Shown: positions 8,605 to 17,069 of the stretch, in pieces
Layout of the letters: the number at the start of each line of letters is the position of its first letter
Position numbering within the stretch: the stretch's first letter is position 1
DNA from: Sinorhizobium sp. A49
GTDB lineage: Bacteria > Pseudomonadota > Alphaproteobacteria > Rhizobiales > Rhizobiaceae
DNA length: 64,000 bases
Assembly: GCF_002002725.1 (NCBI RefSeq)
Contig: NZ_MUNW01000049.1
Coordinates: 186,001-250,000, forward strand
Reading direction: 5' to 3'
The notes under the pieces: generated by a model
Told to the model about the DNA's origin: nothing
What the model saw: only the letters and a program-made list of their open reading frames with translations
The model's database searches: none
Translations under genes and position numbers: made by a program

Positions 8605-8626
8605 GCCATGAATTATTATTCATGGC
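8605..8626. promoter_or_regulatory. Palindromic operator candidate for the SorC-type regulator
   Basis: GCCATGAAT (8605-8613) and ATTCATGGC (8618-8626) are perfect 9-bp inverted arms around TATT. The site ends 10 bases upstream of the -35 box of the promoter at 8637. A partial repeat of the arm, CATGAATTAT, follows at 8627-8635. SorC-family regulators bind such dyads, and the operon encodes one; the pairing of this site with that protein is inferred. Confidence 0.65.
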
Positions 8627-8636
8627 ATGAATTATA

Positions 8637-8665
8637 TTGACAGAAGCCCTGGTCGTCGTTTTAAT
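8637..8665 (+). promoter_or_regulatory. Sigma-70-type promoter of the polyol/sugar operon
   Basis: A perfect -35 TTGACA (8637-8642) is followed after 17 bases by TTTAAT (8660-8665), five of six matches to the -10 consensus. It lies 108 bases upstream of the first gene of the operon and directly after the palindrome at 8605-8626. Confidence 0.7.
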
Positions 8666-8772
8666 CGTGACAGTCGGAAGTCGAGGAGGAGTTCCGGCAA
8701 ACTCACACATCAGCGGTCATTTCTGACGGCACGATTGGTTATTGGGAGGGGCTTCGGCCTCGAGGAGGACGC

Positions 8773-9801
8773 TTGCGCACTTTTTTGAGCACGACCGCAC
8801 TGGCGGTCATTGCAACGACGTTTCTGGCTGGCGCCGCCAGCGCGGAGACGGCTAACCCGTTTCGCTGCGCACCCGGCGAAAAATATGTCATGAACGTCAT
8901 GGTTTCGGGCGTCGAATACTGGTTCCCGGTCTATGAAATGTTCAAGCAGGCCGGTCAGCAGTTCGGCTGCGAGACCGAATATACCGGCACCCCGGAATAT
9001 GACGTCAACAAGCAGATCGCCACGTTCGATCAGGCGCTGGCGCAGAACCCGGCCGGCATTCTCGTTCATCCGATGAACTCGGATCCGTTCATCGAGCCGA
9101 TCAACCGCGCCATCGATCAGGGCACGGCGGTCGTCACGTTTGCGGCAGACTCGCCGCTCTCCAAGCGCATCTCGTTCATCACTTCGGACAACAACCGCGA
9201 AGGCGTTTATGCTGCCGATGCGATCGCCGAGAAGATGGGTGGCAAGGGCGAATATGCCGTTCTGGAAAACCCCGGCCAGGACAACCATGACAAGCGCATC
9301 ACGGCCTTTGTCGGCCGCATGGCTGAAAAGTGGCCCGACATGAAACTCGTCGGCCGCGCCGCGTCCAACCAGGATCCGAACAAGGCCTATCAGGGCCTGA
9401 TGAGCCTGATCCAGGCCAACCCGAACCTCGGCGCTGTGTTCATGCCGGAAGCGAACTCTGCGATCGGTGCCGCACAGGCGAGCAAGGAAAGCGGCGGCAA
9501 GGTTCTCGTCATGTGCGCCGACGTCAACGCCAACATCCTCGACATGATCAAGGCCGGCGAAGTCTTCGGCTCGATCAACCCGAACCAGGGCATGCAGGGC
9601 TATATGGGCTTCATGCTGCTGTGGCTCGCCAAGCACCCGGAACTCATCGATCCGATGAACGACGCCAAGCGTTCCGGCTTCAACCCGATGAGCATTCCGT
9701 TCGTCGACAATGGTCTCTCCATCGTCACCGCCGCCAATGCGGACGACTTCTACTGGGACAAGTACCTGAAGCGCCGCGGCACCAAGGGCATTGACGAGTA
9801 A
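8773..9801 (+). CDS. Sugar ABC transporter, periplasmic binding protein (LsrB/RbsB type)
   Basis: This 342-residue periplasmic protein captures the substrate for the importer encoded next. Residues 1-24 form a Sec signal peptide ending AGAASA before ETANPF. The body is a type I periplasmic-binding fold (Peripla_BP_4), with NVMVSGVEYWFPVYEMF at the first lobe, ILVHPMNSDPF and VVTFAADSPLSKR at the hinge/ligand region, and MCADVNANILDMIKAGEV in the second lobe. The start is a TTG, chosen because AGGAGG (8763-8768) lies just before it and no ATG or GTG fits better. The nearest named relatives by fold and operon content are LsrB and polyol-binding proteins; the ligand is unknown. Confidence 0.9.
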   Translation: MRTFLSTTALAVIATTFLAGAASAETANPFRCAPGEKYVMNVMVSGVEYWFPVYEMFKQAGQQFGCETEYTGTPEYDVNKQIATFDQALAQNPAGILVHPMNSDPFIEPINRAIDQGTAVVTFAADSPLSKRISFITSDNNREGVYAADAIAEKMGGKGEYAVLENPGQDNHDKRITAFVGRMAEKWPDMKLVGRAASNQDPNKAYQGLMSLIQANPNLGAVFMPEANSAIGAAQASKESGGKVLVMCADVNANILDMIKAGEVFGSINPNQGMQGYMGFMLLWLAKHPELIDPMNDAKRSGFNPMSIPFVDNGLSIVTAANADDFYWDKYLKRRGTKGIDE

Positions 9802-9815
9802 GGGACTTTTGACAT

Positions 9816-9839
9816 GGCTATCCGGATACCCGGATAGCC
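9816..9839 (+). other. Intercistronic hairpin after the binding-protein gene
   Basis: GGCTATCCGG and CCGGATAGCC form a perfect 10-bp stem with loop ATAC, 15 bases after the stop of the binding-protein gene. There is no T-run, so it is more likely an mRNA-stabilising or attenuating hairpin than a full terminator. Confidence 0.7.
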
Positions 9840-9867
9840 CGTCGAACGCATAAGAGTGGAGAAGGCG

Positions 9868-11415
9868 ATGACATCGCAGCCGGTCCTTCAGGTCCGCAAC
9901 GTCACCAAGCACTTCGGGGCTGTGAAGGCGCTGACCAATGTGGATTTCAACCTGGAAAAAGGCGAGATCCATGCGCTTTGCGGCGAGAACGGCGCCGGAA
10001 AATCCACGCTCATGAACATCATCGCCGGCGTGCTGCAGCCGAACGAGGGTGAAATCCTCGTCGACGGCACGCCGACGAGGATCGCCTCGCCGGCCGCAGC
10101 CCAGTCGCTCGGCATCGGCCTCGTCCACCAGGAGATCGCGCTCTGCCCGGATGCGACGGTGGCGGAAAACATGTTCATGGCCGCGACCAACCGGCGGCGC
10201 TCGCCGCTGATGAACTATGCGTCGCTTGCCCGCGATGCGCAGGCCGTGATGAACCGGCTGGCGCCGATCGACGTGCGCCGCAAGGTCGCCGACCTTTCTA
10301 TTTCCAGCCAGCAGCTGGTCGAGATCGCCAAGGCGCTGACGCTCGATTGCCGGGTGCTGATCCTCGACGAGCCGACGGCGGCGCTGACGGAGGCGGAGGC
10401 GCAGGCGCTTTTCGGCATCATCCGCGACCTGAAGGCCGCGGGCATTTCCATCATCTATATCAGCCACCGCATGGCCGAGATCTTCAGCCTGTGCGACCGC
10501 GTCACCGTCTTTCGCGACGGCCGCCATGTCTCGACCGAGCGTGTCGCCGATGTAACTCCGGACGATGTCGTGCGACGCATGGTCGGCCGCGAGATCACGC
10601 AACTCTACCCGCCGAAGCAGACACCCGGCGAACAGTCCGACGACGTCATCCTGTCGGTTCGCGGTCTTGGCGACGGCGAGCGCATCGACGATGTCGGGTT
10701 TGAACTGCGCAAAGGCGAAATCCTCGGGATCGGCGGTCTGATCGGCTCCGGCCGCACCGAGATCGCGGAAGCCATCTGCGGCCTGCGCCGGAAAGTGCGC
10801 GGCGACGTGCTGCTGCACGGCAAGAAACAGACAATCGGCAACTACAGAAACGCCGTCGACGCCGGCATCGTCTACCTCTCGGAGGATCGCAAGGGCTCCG
10901 GCGTGTTCGTCGACATGTCGATCGCCCAGAACATTTCGGTGCTGGATCTGAAGACGCTGACCGGGCCGCTCGGCTTGATGAATGCGAAGGCGGAAGCGGA
11001 CCTCGCCCGTGATTTCACCCGGCGGCTCGGCGTGCGCATGGGCGGCATCGCCATGCCGGTGTCGTCGCTCTCGGGCGGCAACCAGCAGAAGGTGGCGATC
11101 GCCAAGCAGCTTGCGGTGCGGCCCAAAGTCATTCTCATGGACGAGCCGACACGCGGCATCGACGTCGGTGCGAAATCAGAAATCCATCGGCTGCTGCGCG
11201 ATCTCGCGCGCTCGGGCATCGGCATCGTCGTCATCTCGTCGGAACTGCCCGAGCTTCTGGGCTTGTGCGACCGGGTTCTGGTCGTTCGCGAAGGCGGCAT
11301 TGCCGGCGAACTCGGCGAGGCCGAGATGACGGAAGAGGCGGTGATCCGGCTTGCATCCGGGGTCGGGCCGCACAGCGACCAACAAAAAAGCAGGGCGGCC
11401 GAGCATGTTGCCTGA
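9868..11415 (+). CDS. Sugar ABC transporter, double ATP-binding protein (RbsA/LsrA type)
   Basis: This 515-residue cytoplasmic ATPase energises import and has two tandem nucleotide-binding domains, as is usual for CUT2 systems. The first has Walker [10 protein letters not shown], the segment [15 protein letters not shown] in place of a classical LSGGQ, and Walker [12 protein letters not shown]. The second has the degenerate Walker [10 protein letters not shown] typical of the family, signature [14 protein letters not shown] and Walker [13 protein letters not shown]. The start at 9868 has GGAGAAGG upstream; a GTG at 9856 is in frame but lacks a ribosome-binding site. It lies between the binding protein and the permease in one operon. 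Confidence 0.93.
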   Translation: MTSQPVLQVRNVTKHFGAVKALTNVDFNLEKGEIHALCGENGAGKSTLMNIIAGVLQPNEGEILVDGTPTRIASPAAAQSLGIGLVHQEIALCPDATVAENMFMAATNRRRSPLMNYASLARDAQAVMNRLAPIDVRRKVADLSISSQQLVEIAKALTLDCRVLILDEPTAALTEAEAQALFGIIRDLKAAGISIIYISHRMAEIFSLCDRVTVFRDGRHVSTERVADVTPDDVVRRMVGREITQLYPPKQTPGEQSDDVILSVRGLGDGERIDDVGFELRKGEILGIGGLIGSGRTEIAEAICGLRRKVRGDVLLHGKKQTIGNYRNAVDAGIVYLSEDRKGSGVFVDMSIAQNISVLDLKTLTGPLGLMNAKAEADLARDFTRRLGVRMGGIAMPVSSLSGGNQQKVAIAKQLAVRPKVILMDEPTRGIDVGAKSEIHRLLRDLARSGIGIVVISSELPELLGLCDRVLVVREGGIAGELGEAEMTEEAVIRLASGVGPHSDQQKSRAAEHVA

Positions 11416-11443
11416 GACAAGCAGAGTGAATGGGGAGGCGGAA

Positions 11444-12433
11444 ATGGCAGTCGATACGGTGGTTGCAACGCAGGTGCAGGTTCCGGCCTGGCGGCGGATC
11501 GGCACGATGCGCGAGGCAGGGCTGATCGCCATCATTCTCGCGCTTGGCATCATCATGAGCTTCGCCTCACCACACTTCCTCACCTTCGGCAACATGCGCG
11601 CGATGCTCATGAGCTTCTCGGTCGAAGGCATCGTCGTCGTGGGCATGACGATCCTCCTGATCGTCGGCGGCATCGACCTTGCTGTCGGATCGGTCGTCTG
11701 CTTTGCCATGGTACTGGCGGGATCGCTGTTCCTTGCCGGCGTCGATCCCTGGACGGCCTCGCTCTTCGGGATCCTGGCAAGCAGCCTCATCGGCGCCATC
11801 ATGGGCTTCTTCGTCACCGTGGTCGGGCTCAACCATTTCATCACGTCGCTTGCGGCAATGGTGATCGTGCGCGGCCTTTGCCTCGTCATTACCAAGGGCA
11901 CGCCGCTGTCGCTGTTCACCCTGCCGCCATCGTTCAAGGCCGTCGGTCAGGGCACCTTCAATGGCATCCCCTATGTCATCCTGATCTTTGTCGCGGTCGT
12001 CGTCCTGTTCGACTTTCTGCTCCGCCGGGCGACCGCCTTTCGCAAGGTGTTCTACACCGGCAGCAACGAGAAGGCGGCGCTCTATTCCGGCATCAAGACC
12101 AAGCAGGTGAAGTTCTGGGTGACGGTGCTCTGCTCCACGCTCGCCGGTGTCGCCGGTGTCATCTACATGTCGCGCTTCGGTGCCGCCACGCCCACCTTCG
12201 GCGTCGGCATGGAGCTCAACATCATTGCAGCGGCCGTGATCGGCGGGGCCTCGCTCAACGGCGGATCGGGTACGATCCTCGGCGCCATTCTCGGCATGGC
12301 CCTCTTGTCGGTCGTCACCAGTTCGCTGATCCTGCTCGACGTCTCCGTCTATTGGCAGGATATGATCAAGGGCTGCATTCTGCTCGCCGCCGTTTCAATC
12401 GATCATTTCCTGCATAAGCGGAAGGCCGTCTGA
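11444..12433 (+). CDS. Sugar ABC transporter, permease (RbsC/LsrC type)
   Basis: This 329-residue integral membrane protein of the BPD_transp_2 family has about eight to ten hydrophobic helices, starting at LIAIILALGIIMSF. It includes GMTILLIVGGIDLAVGSVVCF, the conserved GGIDLSVG-like loop of CUT2 permeases, and AAAVIGGASLNGGSGTILGAILG near the C-terminus. The ATG at 11444 follows GGGGAGG; an upstream in-frame ATG at 11405 would overlap the ATPase and has no good site. Only one permease gene is present, so a homodimer is expected, whereas the lsr system uses two permeases. Confidence 0.92.
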   Translation: MAVDTVVATQVQVPAWRRIGTMREAGLIAIILALGIIMSFASPHFLTFGNMRAMLMSFSVEGIVVVGMTILLIVGGIDLAVGSVVCFAMVLAGSLFLAGVDPWTASLFGILASSLIGAIMGFFVTVVGLNHFITSLAAMVIVRGLCLVITKGTPLSLFTLPPSFKAVGQGTFNGIPYVILIFVAVVVLFDFLLRRATAFRKVFYTGSNEKAALYSGIKTKQVKFWVTVLCSTLAGVAGVIYMSRFGAATPTFGVGMELNIIAAAVIGGASLNGGSGTILGAILGMALLSVVTSSLILLDVSVYWQDMIKGCILLAAVSIDHFLHKRKAV

Positions 12434-12435
12434 CC

Positions 12436-13446
12436 ATGCCGATTGCCAATTCCAATCAGAACATCATCTCCAGCGCTCGCGAGGAACTCGTCGTCGCCCG
12501 GCAGATGCACCAGGCTCTGGTGTTACACTTCCTGGAAGGTCTGACCCAGTCGCAGATTGCCGAGCGGCTCGGCATTTCCCAGCCGACGGTCAATCGTCTG
12601 ATCAAGCGCGGACGCCAGCTCGGCCTCGTCGAAATCAAGATCAAGTCGCCGATCGAGCCGCTCGTCGACATGGAAGAGCAATTGCTGGCGCTCGGCGGCA
12701 TCAGCCGTGCCGTCGTGGTCCCGACCGTCTCGGATAACCAGCAGACGGCGCTGCAGGCGGTGGGCGAGGCCGCGGCCCGGCTGTTGATGGAGGAAATCGC
12801 CGACGGCGACACCATCTGCATCACCGGCGGCAAGGGCGTCAGTGCCGTCGTTGCAGGCCTGCATCCGTCACGGCGCCTCGATGTCGAGGTGATCCCGGCA
12901 ACCGGCTGCGTGCAGGGCAAGCACTATACCGATGTCAACCACGTCTCGACGCTGATGGCCGACAGGCTCGGCGGCAGATCCTATCAGATCCACGCGCCGC
13001 TCTTTGCCGACAGTGCGGCCGAGCGCGCCATGTTGATCAATATGCGCTCGGTGGCGGACGTCTTCAAACGCGCCCGGGAAGCGAAGGTCGCGATCGTCGG
13101 CATCGGCTCGATCCTCTCCGACGATTCCAGCTATTACGACCTGCACCCGTCTTCGAGCACGGATCGTGATGCGATCAAGCGCTCCGGTGCAAGCTGCGAG
13201 CTGCTCGCGCACCTGCTCGACGATCAGGGCCGGGTCTGCGACTACAGCCTCAACCGTTCGCTGGTTTCGCTCACCCTCGACGAGTTCGCGTCGATCCCGA
13301 CCAAGATCGGGGTGGCGAGCGGACCGAACAAGGCCGGCCCCATCCTCAGCGTCCTGCGCGGCAGGCATCTCGATACACTCGTGACCGACGAGGCGACCGG
13401 CGAGCGCATCCTTGCCATGGCAAGCGAAAAGGGACTTTCGGCATGA
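12436..13446 (+). CDS. SorC/DeoR-like transcriptional regulator (EryD/LsrR family)
   Basis: This 336-residue sugar-sensing regulator has an N-terminal helix-turn-helix at about residues 27-62 (LEGLTQSQIAERLGISQPTVNRLIKRG) and a C-terminal sugar-phosphate binding domain with GDTICITGGKGVSAVVAGL, VIPATGCVQGKHYTDVN and VGIGSILSDDSSYYD. In this family the effector is usually the phosphorylated sugar made by the cognate kinase (for example LsrR with phospho-AI-2, EryD with an erythritol pathway intermediate). The kinase is the last gene of this operon. The gene starts 2 bases after the permease stop codon and overlaps the next start by ATGA. It probably acts at the palindrome at 8605-8626. Confidence 0.92.
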   Translation: MPIANSNQNIISSAREELVVARQMHQALVLHFLEGLTQSQIAERLGISQPTVNRLIKRGRQLGLVEIKIKSPIEPLVDMEEQLLALGGISRAVVVPTVSDNQQTALQAVGEAAARLLMEEIADGDTICITGGKGVSAVVAGLHPSRRLDVEVIPATGCVQGKHYTDVNHVSTLMADRLGGRSYQIHAPLFADSAAERAMLINMRSVADVFKRAREAKVAIVGIGSILSDDSSYYDLHPSSSTDRDAIKRSGASCELLAHLLDDQGRVCDYSLNRSLVSLTLDEFASIPTKIGVASGPNKAGPILSVLRGRHLDTLVTDEATGERILAMASEKGLSA

Positions 13447-14438
13447 GCAATGAACAGTTGACGCGCGAGATCGGTCGCTCCGGTGTCAAGGCATCCGCCG
13501 TCGGTCTCGGCACCTGGGCGATCGGTGGCTGGATGTGGGGCGGGACGGATGAAGACCAGTCGATATCAGCGATCCAGGCCTCGCTCGACGCCGGCGTGAC
13601 GTTGATCGATACGGCCCCTGCCTACGGCCTTGGCCGCTCCGAGGAAATCGTCGGCAAGGCGCTCGCCGGCCGTCGCGACAAGGCGGTGATCGCAACCAAA
13701 TGCGGCCTTGTCTGGCACACGACGAAGGGGCGGCATTTCTTCGACCAGGACGATAAGCCCGTTCATCGCTATCTCGGCCGTGACGCCATTGTTCACGAGG
13801 TGGAAGAGAGCCTGAAACGGCTCGGGACCGATTACATCGATCTCTACATCACCCATTGGCAAGATCCGACGACCCCGATCGAGGAGACGGTTCGGGCGCT
13901 CGAGGATCTGAAGAATGCCGGCAAGATCCGCGCGATCGGTGCCAGCAACGTCGACCGGACCGAACTTGAGGCGTACATCGCCACCGGTCGCCTCGATGCG
14001 ATCCAGGAGCGCTTCAGCATGATCGATCGCGAGATCGAGGCGGAATTGCTACCGCTGACGACGAAGAACGGCGTCGCGACACTCAGCTATTCTTCGCTTG
14101 CTTTGGGCCTGCTCTCCGGCACGGTCGGCCCTGACCGCGTGTTCTCAGGCGACGATCAGCGTCGCGACAATCCGCGCTTCTCGGTCGGAAACCGCGAGAA
14201 GGCAACGGCTTTTGCCGAGGCCATTCGTCCGGTTGCCGAAAAGCACGGAGCCAGCATCGCCCAGACCGTTATCGCCTGGACGCTCGCCCAGCCCGGCGTG
14301 ACGTTTGCACTCTGCGGTGCACGCAACCCGGCGCAGGCGCTCGACAACGCCCGGGCAGGTACACTCCGGCTCGACGCCCCGGATCTCGCGGCGATCGACG
14401 ACGCGATAGCGGCGAAGCTCGCCCACATGGATAGGTAA
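13443..14438 (+). CDS. Aldo/keto reductase
   Basis: This 331-residue NAD(P)H-dependent oxidoreductase has an AKR TIM barrel. The catalytic tetrad can be read as Asp in TLIDTAPAYGLGRSE (Asp and Tyr), Lys in VIATKCGL and His in YITHWQDP. The C-terminal cofactor loop contains ALCGARNPAQALDNA. It resembles the AKR11/IolS-YhdN branch. The start overlaps the SorC stop (ATGA). In this operon it could reduce or oxidise the aldehyde left by the aldolase, or act on the free sugar before phosphorylation; which one is not determined by the sequence. Confidence 0.92.
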   Translation: MSNEQLTREIGRSGVKASAVGLGTWAIGGWMWGGTDEDQSISAIQASLDAGVTLIDTAPAYGLGRSEEIVGKALAGRRDKAVIATKCGLVWHTTKGRHFFDQDDKPVHRYLGRDAIVHEVEESLKRLGTDYIDLYITHWQDPTTPIEETVRALEDLKNAGKIRAIGASNVDRTELEAYIATGRLDAIQERFSMIDREIEAELLPLTTKNGVATLSYSSLALGLLSGTVGPDRVFSGDDQRRDNPRFSVGNREKATAFAEAIRPVAEKHGASIAQTVIAWTLAQPGVTFALCGARNPAQALDNARAGTLRLDAPDLAAIDDAIAAKLAHMDR

Positions 14439-14450
14439 CGGACCGCCATC

Positions 14451-16199
14451 ATGAACCGAGAAGAGATCTTTGACGGGCTCCGCCAGAGCCCGAAGGTGGA
14501 CGTCTGCGTCCTCGGCGGCGGCATCAACGGCCTCAGCGTATTTCGCGAGCTGGCGCTACAGGGCGTCAATGTCGTGCTCGTCGAGAAACACGATTTCTGT
14601 TCCGGCGCCAGCGCGGCACTGTCGCGCATGGTCCATGGCGGGCTGCGCTACCTCGAAAACGGCGAGTTCAGCCTGGTGCGGGAATCGCTGGTCGAGCGCG
14701 ACCGACTGTTGCGCAACGCGCCGCATTATGTCGGTCCACTGCCGACGACGGTTCCCGTCTTCGATGTCTTCTCTGGCATCGCCAACGGCGCCGTGCGGTT
14801 CCTCGGGCTTTCCCGCCGGCCGAGCCGCCGCGGTGCTGTCGTCATCAAGGCGGGGCTGGCGATCTACGATTTCCTGACGCGAAAGCGCGCCTTGATGCCC
14901 CGTCACGAGTTTCGCGGGCGGCGCTCGACGCTTAGCCGATGGCCGGCGCTCAATCCGGCGATCAAGAATTCCGCCACCTATTATGACGCCTGGGTCAGCC
15001 AGCCCGAGCGTCTCGGCATCGAACTGCTCGAGGACGGGCTGTCGGCCGGCACTCACGCACGCGCCGTCAACTATGCCGAACTCAAGCTGACCGCCCCGGG
15101 ACGCTACGTGATCAAGGACACGATCGGCGGCACGGAAATTTCGATCGAGCCGACACTGATCGTCAACGCGACAGGCGGCTGGATCGACATCGCCAATCAG
15201 AGCCTATTTTCCGGGCCCGCACGTCTGGCGCCGTTGATGGGCGGCACCAAGGGCTCGCATCTGATCATCGACAACGACGATCTGACCCGCGCCCTCGATG
15301 GCCACATGATCTACTACGAGAACGAGGACGGGCGCATCTGCATCCTGTTTCCCTATCTCGGCAAGGTTCTGGTCGGCTCCACCGACATTCGTGTCGACGA
15401 TCCCGAAGCCGTGCGTTGCGAAACGGCGGAGCGTGACTACATCCTGCAATCGCTCGCCTTCGTCCTGCCGACCATCAAGGTCAGAACTGAAGAGATCGTC
15501 TTTCAGTTTTCGGGTGTGCGGCCGCTGCCGGCAAGCAAGGACAGTTTTACCGGCCGCATTCCGCGCGACCACTATTGCACCTTCGTCGAGACCGCCGATG
15601 CCGGGCCGCCGGTGCTGTGCATGATCGGCGGCAAGTGGACGACCTTCCGCTCCTTCGGCGAGCTGGCGGCAGATCTTGTTCTGGAACGCCTGGCGCAGCC
15701 TCGCCTTGTGGCCACCGCCGACCGGGCGATAGGCGGTGGTCGGGATTTTCCGGCCGATCGCGAGGCCTGGATTGTGCGGGTCGCAGCGGCAACGGCGCTT
15801 TCATCGACGCGTATCACCACTCTGTTCGAACGCTATGGAACGGACGCCGAGCGCATCGCAGCCTTCATTGCCGTAGCCCCTGACGCGCCGCTCCCGCACC
15901 CTGATTACTCTATCCGCGAAATCCAGCTTTTGATCCGTAGCGAAAAGGTGGAGCATCTCGACGATCTCCTGCTTCGCCGCACGACGCTGGCAATCACCGG
16001 CGAACTTTCGCTCGAAATGACCGATGCCGTGCTCGCCCTGCTCGCCGCTGAAAAGCACTGGCCCGCTGCCCATCAGGCGCAGGAGCGCGCCCGTTTTCTC
16101 ACCCTTCTCTTCGAACGCCACGGCGTCGACGAAGACATGCTTTCCGCACGGAACGAACAAAGGAGTGCATTATGCGAAACAACCGCAAGGTCCGGATGA
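14451..16199 (+). CDS. FAD-dependent glycerol-3-phosphate dehydrogenase-like (GlpD/EryB type)
   Basis: This 582-residue flavoprotein probably oxidises a polyol phosphate to a ketose phosphate at the membrane, passing electrons to quinone. The N-terminal dinucleotide fold is VCVLGGGINGLSVFRELALQG. Further GlpD hallmarks are FCSGASAALSRMVHGGLRYLE, LIVNATGGWID, LFPYLGKVLVGSTD, VFQFSGVRPLPAS and CMIGGKWTTFRSFGE. A C-terminal GlpD-like domain follows. The protein is longer than typical GlpD (about 500). EryB of the erythritol pathway belongs to the same family, so a polyol phosphate other than glycerol-3-phosphate is plausible. The 3' end overlaps the next gene by 28 bases. Confidence 0.88.
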   Translation: MNREEIFDGLRQSPKVDVCVLGGGINGLSVFRELALQGVNVVLVEKHDFCSGASAALSRMVHGGLRYLENGEFSLVRESLVERDRLLRNAPHYVGPLPTTVPVFDVFSGIANGAVRFLGLSRRPSRRGAVVIKAGLAIYDFLTRKRALMPRHEFRGRRSTLSRWPALNPAIKNSATYYDAWVSQPERLGIELLEDGLSAGTHARAVNYAELKLTAPGRYVIKDTIGGTEISIEPTLIVNATGGWIDIANQSLFSGPARLAPLMGGTKGSHLIIDNDDLTRALDGHMIYYENEDGRICILFPYLGKVLVGSTDIRVDDPEAVRCETAERDYILQSLAFVLPTIKVRTEEIVFQFSGVRPLPASKDSFTGRIPRDHYCTFVETADAGPPVLCMIGGKWTTFRSFGELAADLVLERLAQPRLVATADRAIGGGRDFPADREAWIVRVAAATALSSTRITTLFERYGTDAERIAAFIAVAPDAPLPHPDYSIREIQLLIRSEKVEHLDDLLLRRTTLAITGELSLEMTDAVLALLAAEKHWPAAHQAQERARFLTLLFERHGVDEDMLSARNEQRSALCETTARSG

Positions 16200-17014
16200 A
16201 CCGTCTCTTTGGCGCAGGACGCTGCCTGGACGTGGCCATCGACCATGGCGTCTGCAACGAGCCGTCCTTCCTTGACGGCCTTGAGAACATGGAGGCCGTA
16301 GTCAAGGCGCTGGTCGATGCCAGGCCCGACGCGATCCAGATGAATTATGGCCAGGCCGACCTGCTGCAGGATATTCCCGGCAAGGACAAGCCGGCCCTCG
16401 TCATGCGCATCGACATGGGCAATCCCTACAACCGTATTCGCCACCGCGACATGTGGGCTGTGCTGCAGAACGAGGCCGAACCGCTGATCGGCGCTCTGGA
16501 GATGGATGCCGCCTGCGTGGTCGTCAATCTGTTCATGCTGCCCGATGAGCCGGATCTCTTCCGCCAGTGCGTCGCCAACATTTCCCGCGTGCGCGCCGAT
16601 TGCGAAAAATACGGCATGCCGCTGATGATCGAGCCGCTGGTCATGCAGCCGGTCACCGAGCGCGGCGGCTACATGGTCGACGGCGATGCGGAAAAGATCG
16701 TGACGCTGACGCGGCTTGCCCGCGAGATGGGCGCCGACATCATCAAGGCCGACCCGACGACCAATGCGGAGGATTTCCATCGGGTAGTCGAGGCCGCTCG
16801 TTGCCCAGTCCTGGTGCGTGGTGGCGGCAAGGAAGACCTGCGTGCGGTGTTCGACAAGTCTGCGGCCTTGATGCGGCAAGGTGCCGTCGGCATGGTCTAC
16901 GGGCGCAATATCTATCAGCATGCAAACCCGAGCGCCATCGTTCGCGGATTGATGGCCATCGTGCACGACGACGCCGATGGTGAAGCCGCCTTCGCATTGT
17001 ATCAACAGGGCTAA
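16172..17014 (+). CDS. Class I aldolase of the DeoC/FbaB/LsrF family
   Basis: This 280-residue TIM-barrel aldolase acts through a Schiff-base lysine, readable in MGADIIKADPTTNAED near residue 190. A second family motif is AIDHGVCNEPSF near the N-terminus, and a phosphate-binding end VLVRGGGKEDLRAVF is followed by GAVGMVYGRNIYQH. The family includes FbaB fructose-bisphosphate aldolase and LsrF of AI-2 degradation. AAAGGAG precedes the ATG at 16172, which lies inside the end of the preceding gene and is translated in another frame. In this pathway it probably cleaves the ketose phosphate made by the dehydrogenase into dihydroxyacetone phosphate or an aldehyde phosphate plus a second product. 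Confidence 0.9.
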   Translation: MRNNRKVRMNRLFGAGRCLDVAIDHGVCNEPSFLDGLENMEAVVKALVDARPDAIQMNYGQADLLQDIPGKDKPALVMRIDMGNPYNRIRHRDMWAVLQNEAEPLIGALEMDAACVVVNLFMLPDEPDLFRQCVANISRVRADCEKYGMPLMIEPLVMQPVTERGGYMVDGDAEKIVTLTRLAREMGADIIKADPTTNAEDFHRVVEAARCPVLVRGGGKEDLRAVFDKSAALMRQGAVGMVYGRNIYQHANPSAIVRGLMAIVHDDADGEAAFALYQQG

Positions 17015-17069
17015 CATCAGTTCCGCTTGGTATAAGAGCGAGGATCCGAACCTTGGGAGGGGTTCTTCA

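Noticed and set aside
8710-10818. 702-codon minus-strand frame across the binding-protein and ATPase genes
   Set aside because: It crosses two real genes and their spacer and shows no recognisable domain.
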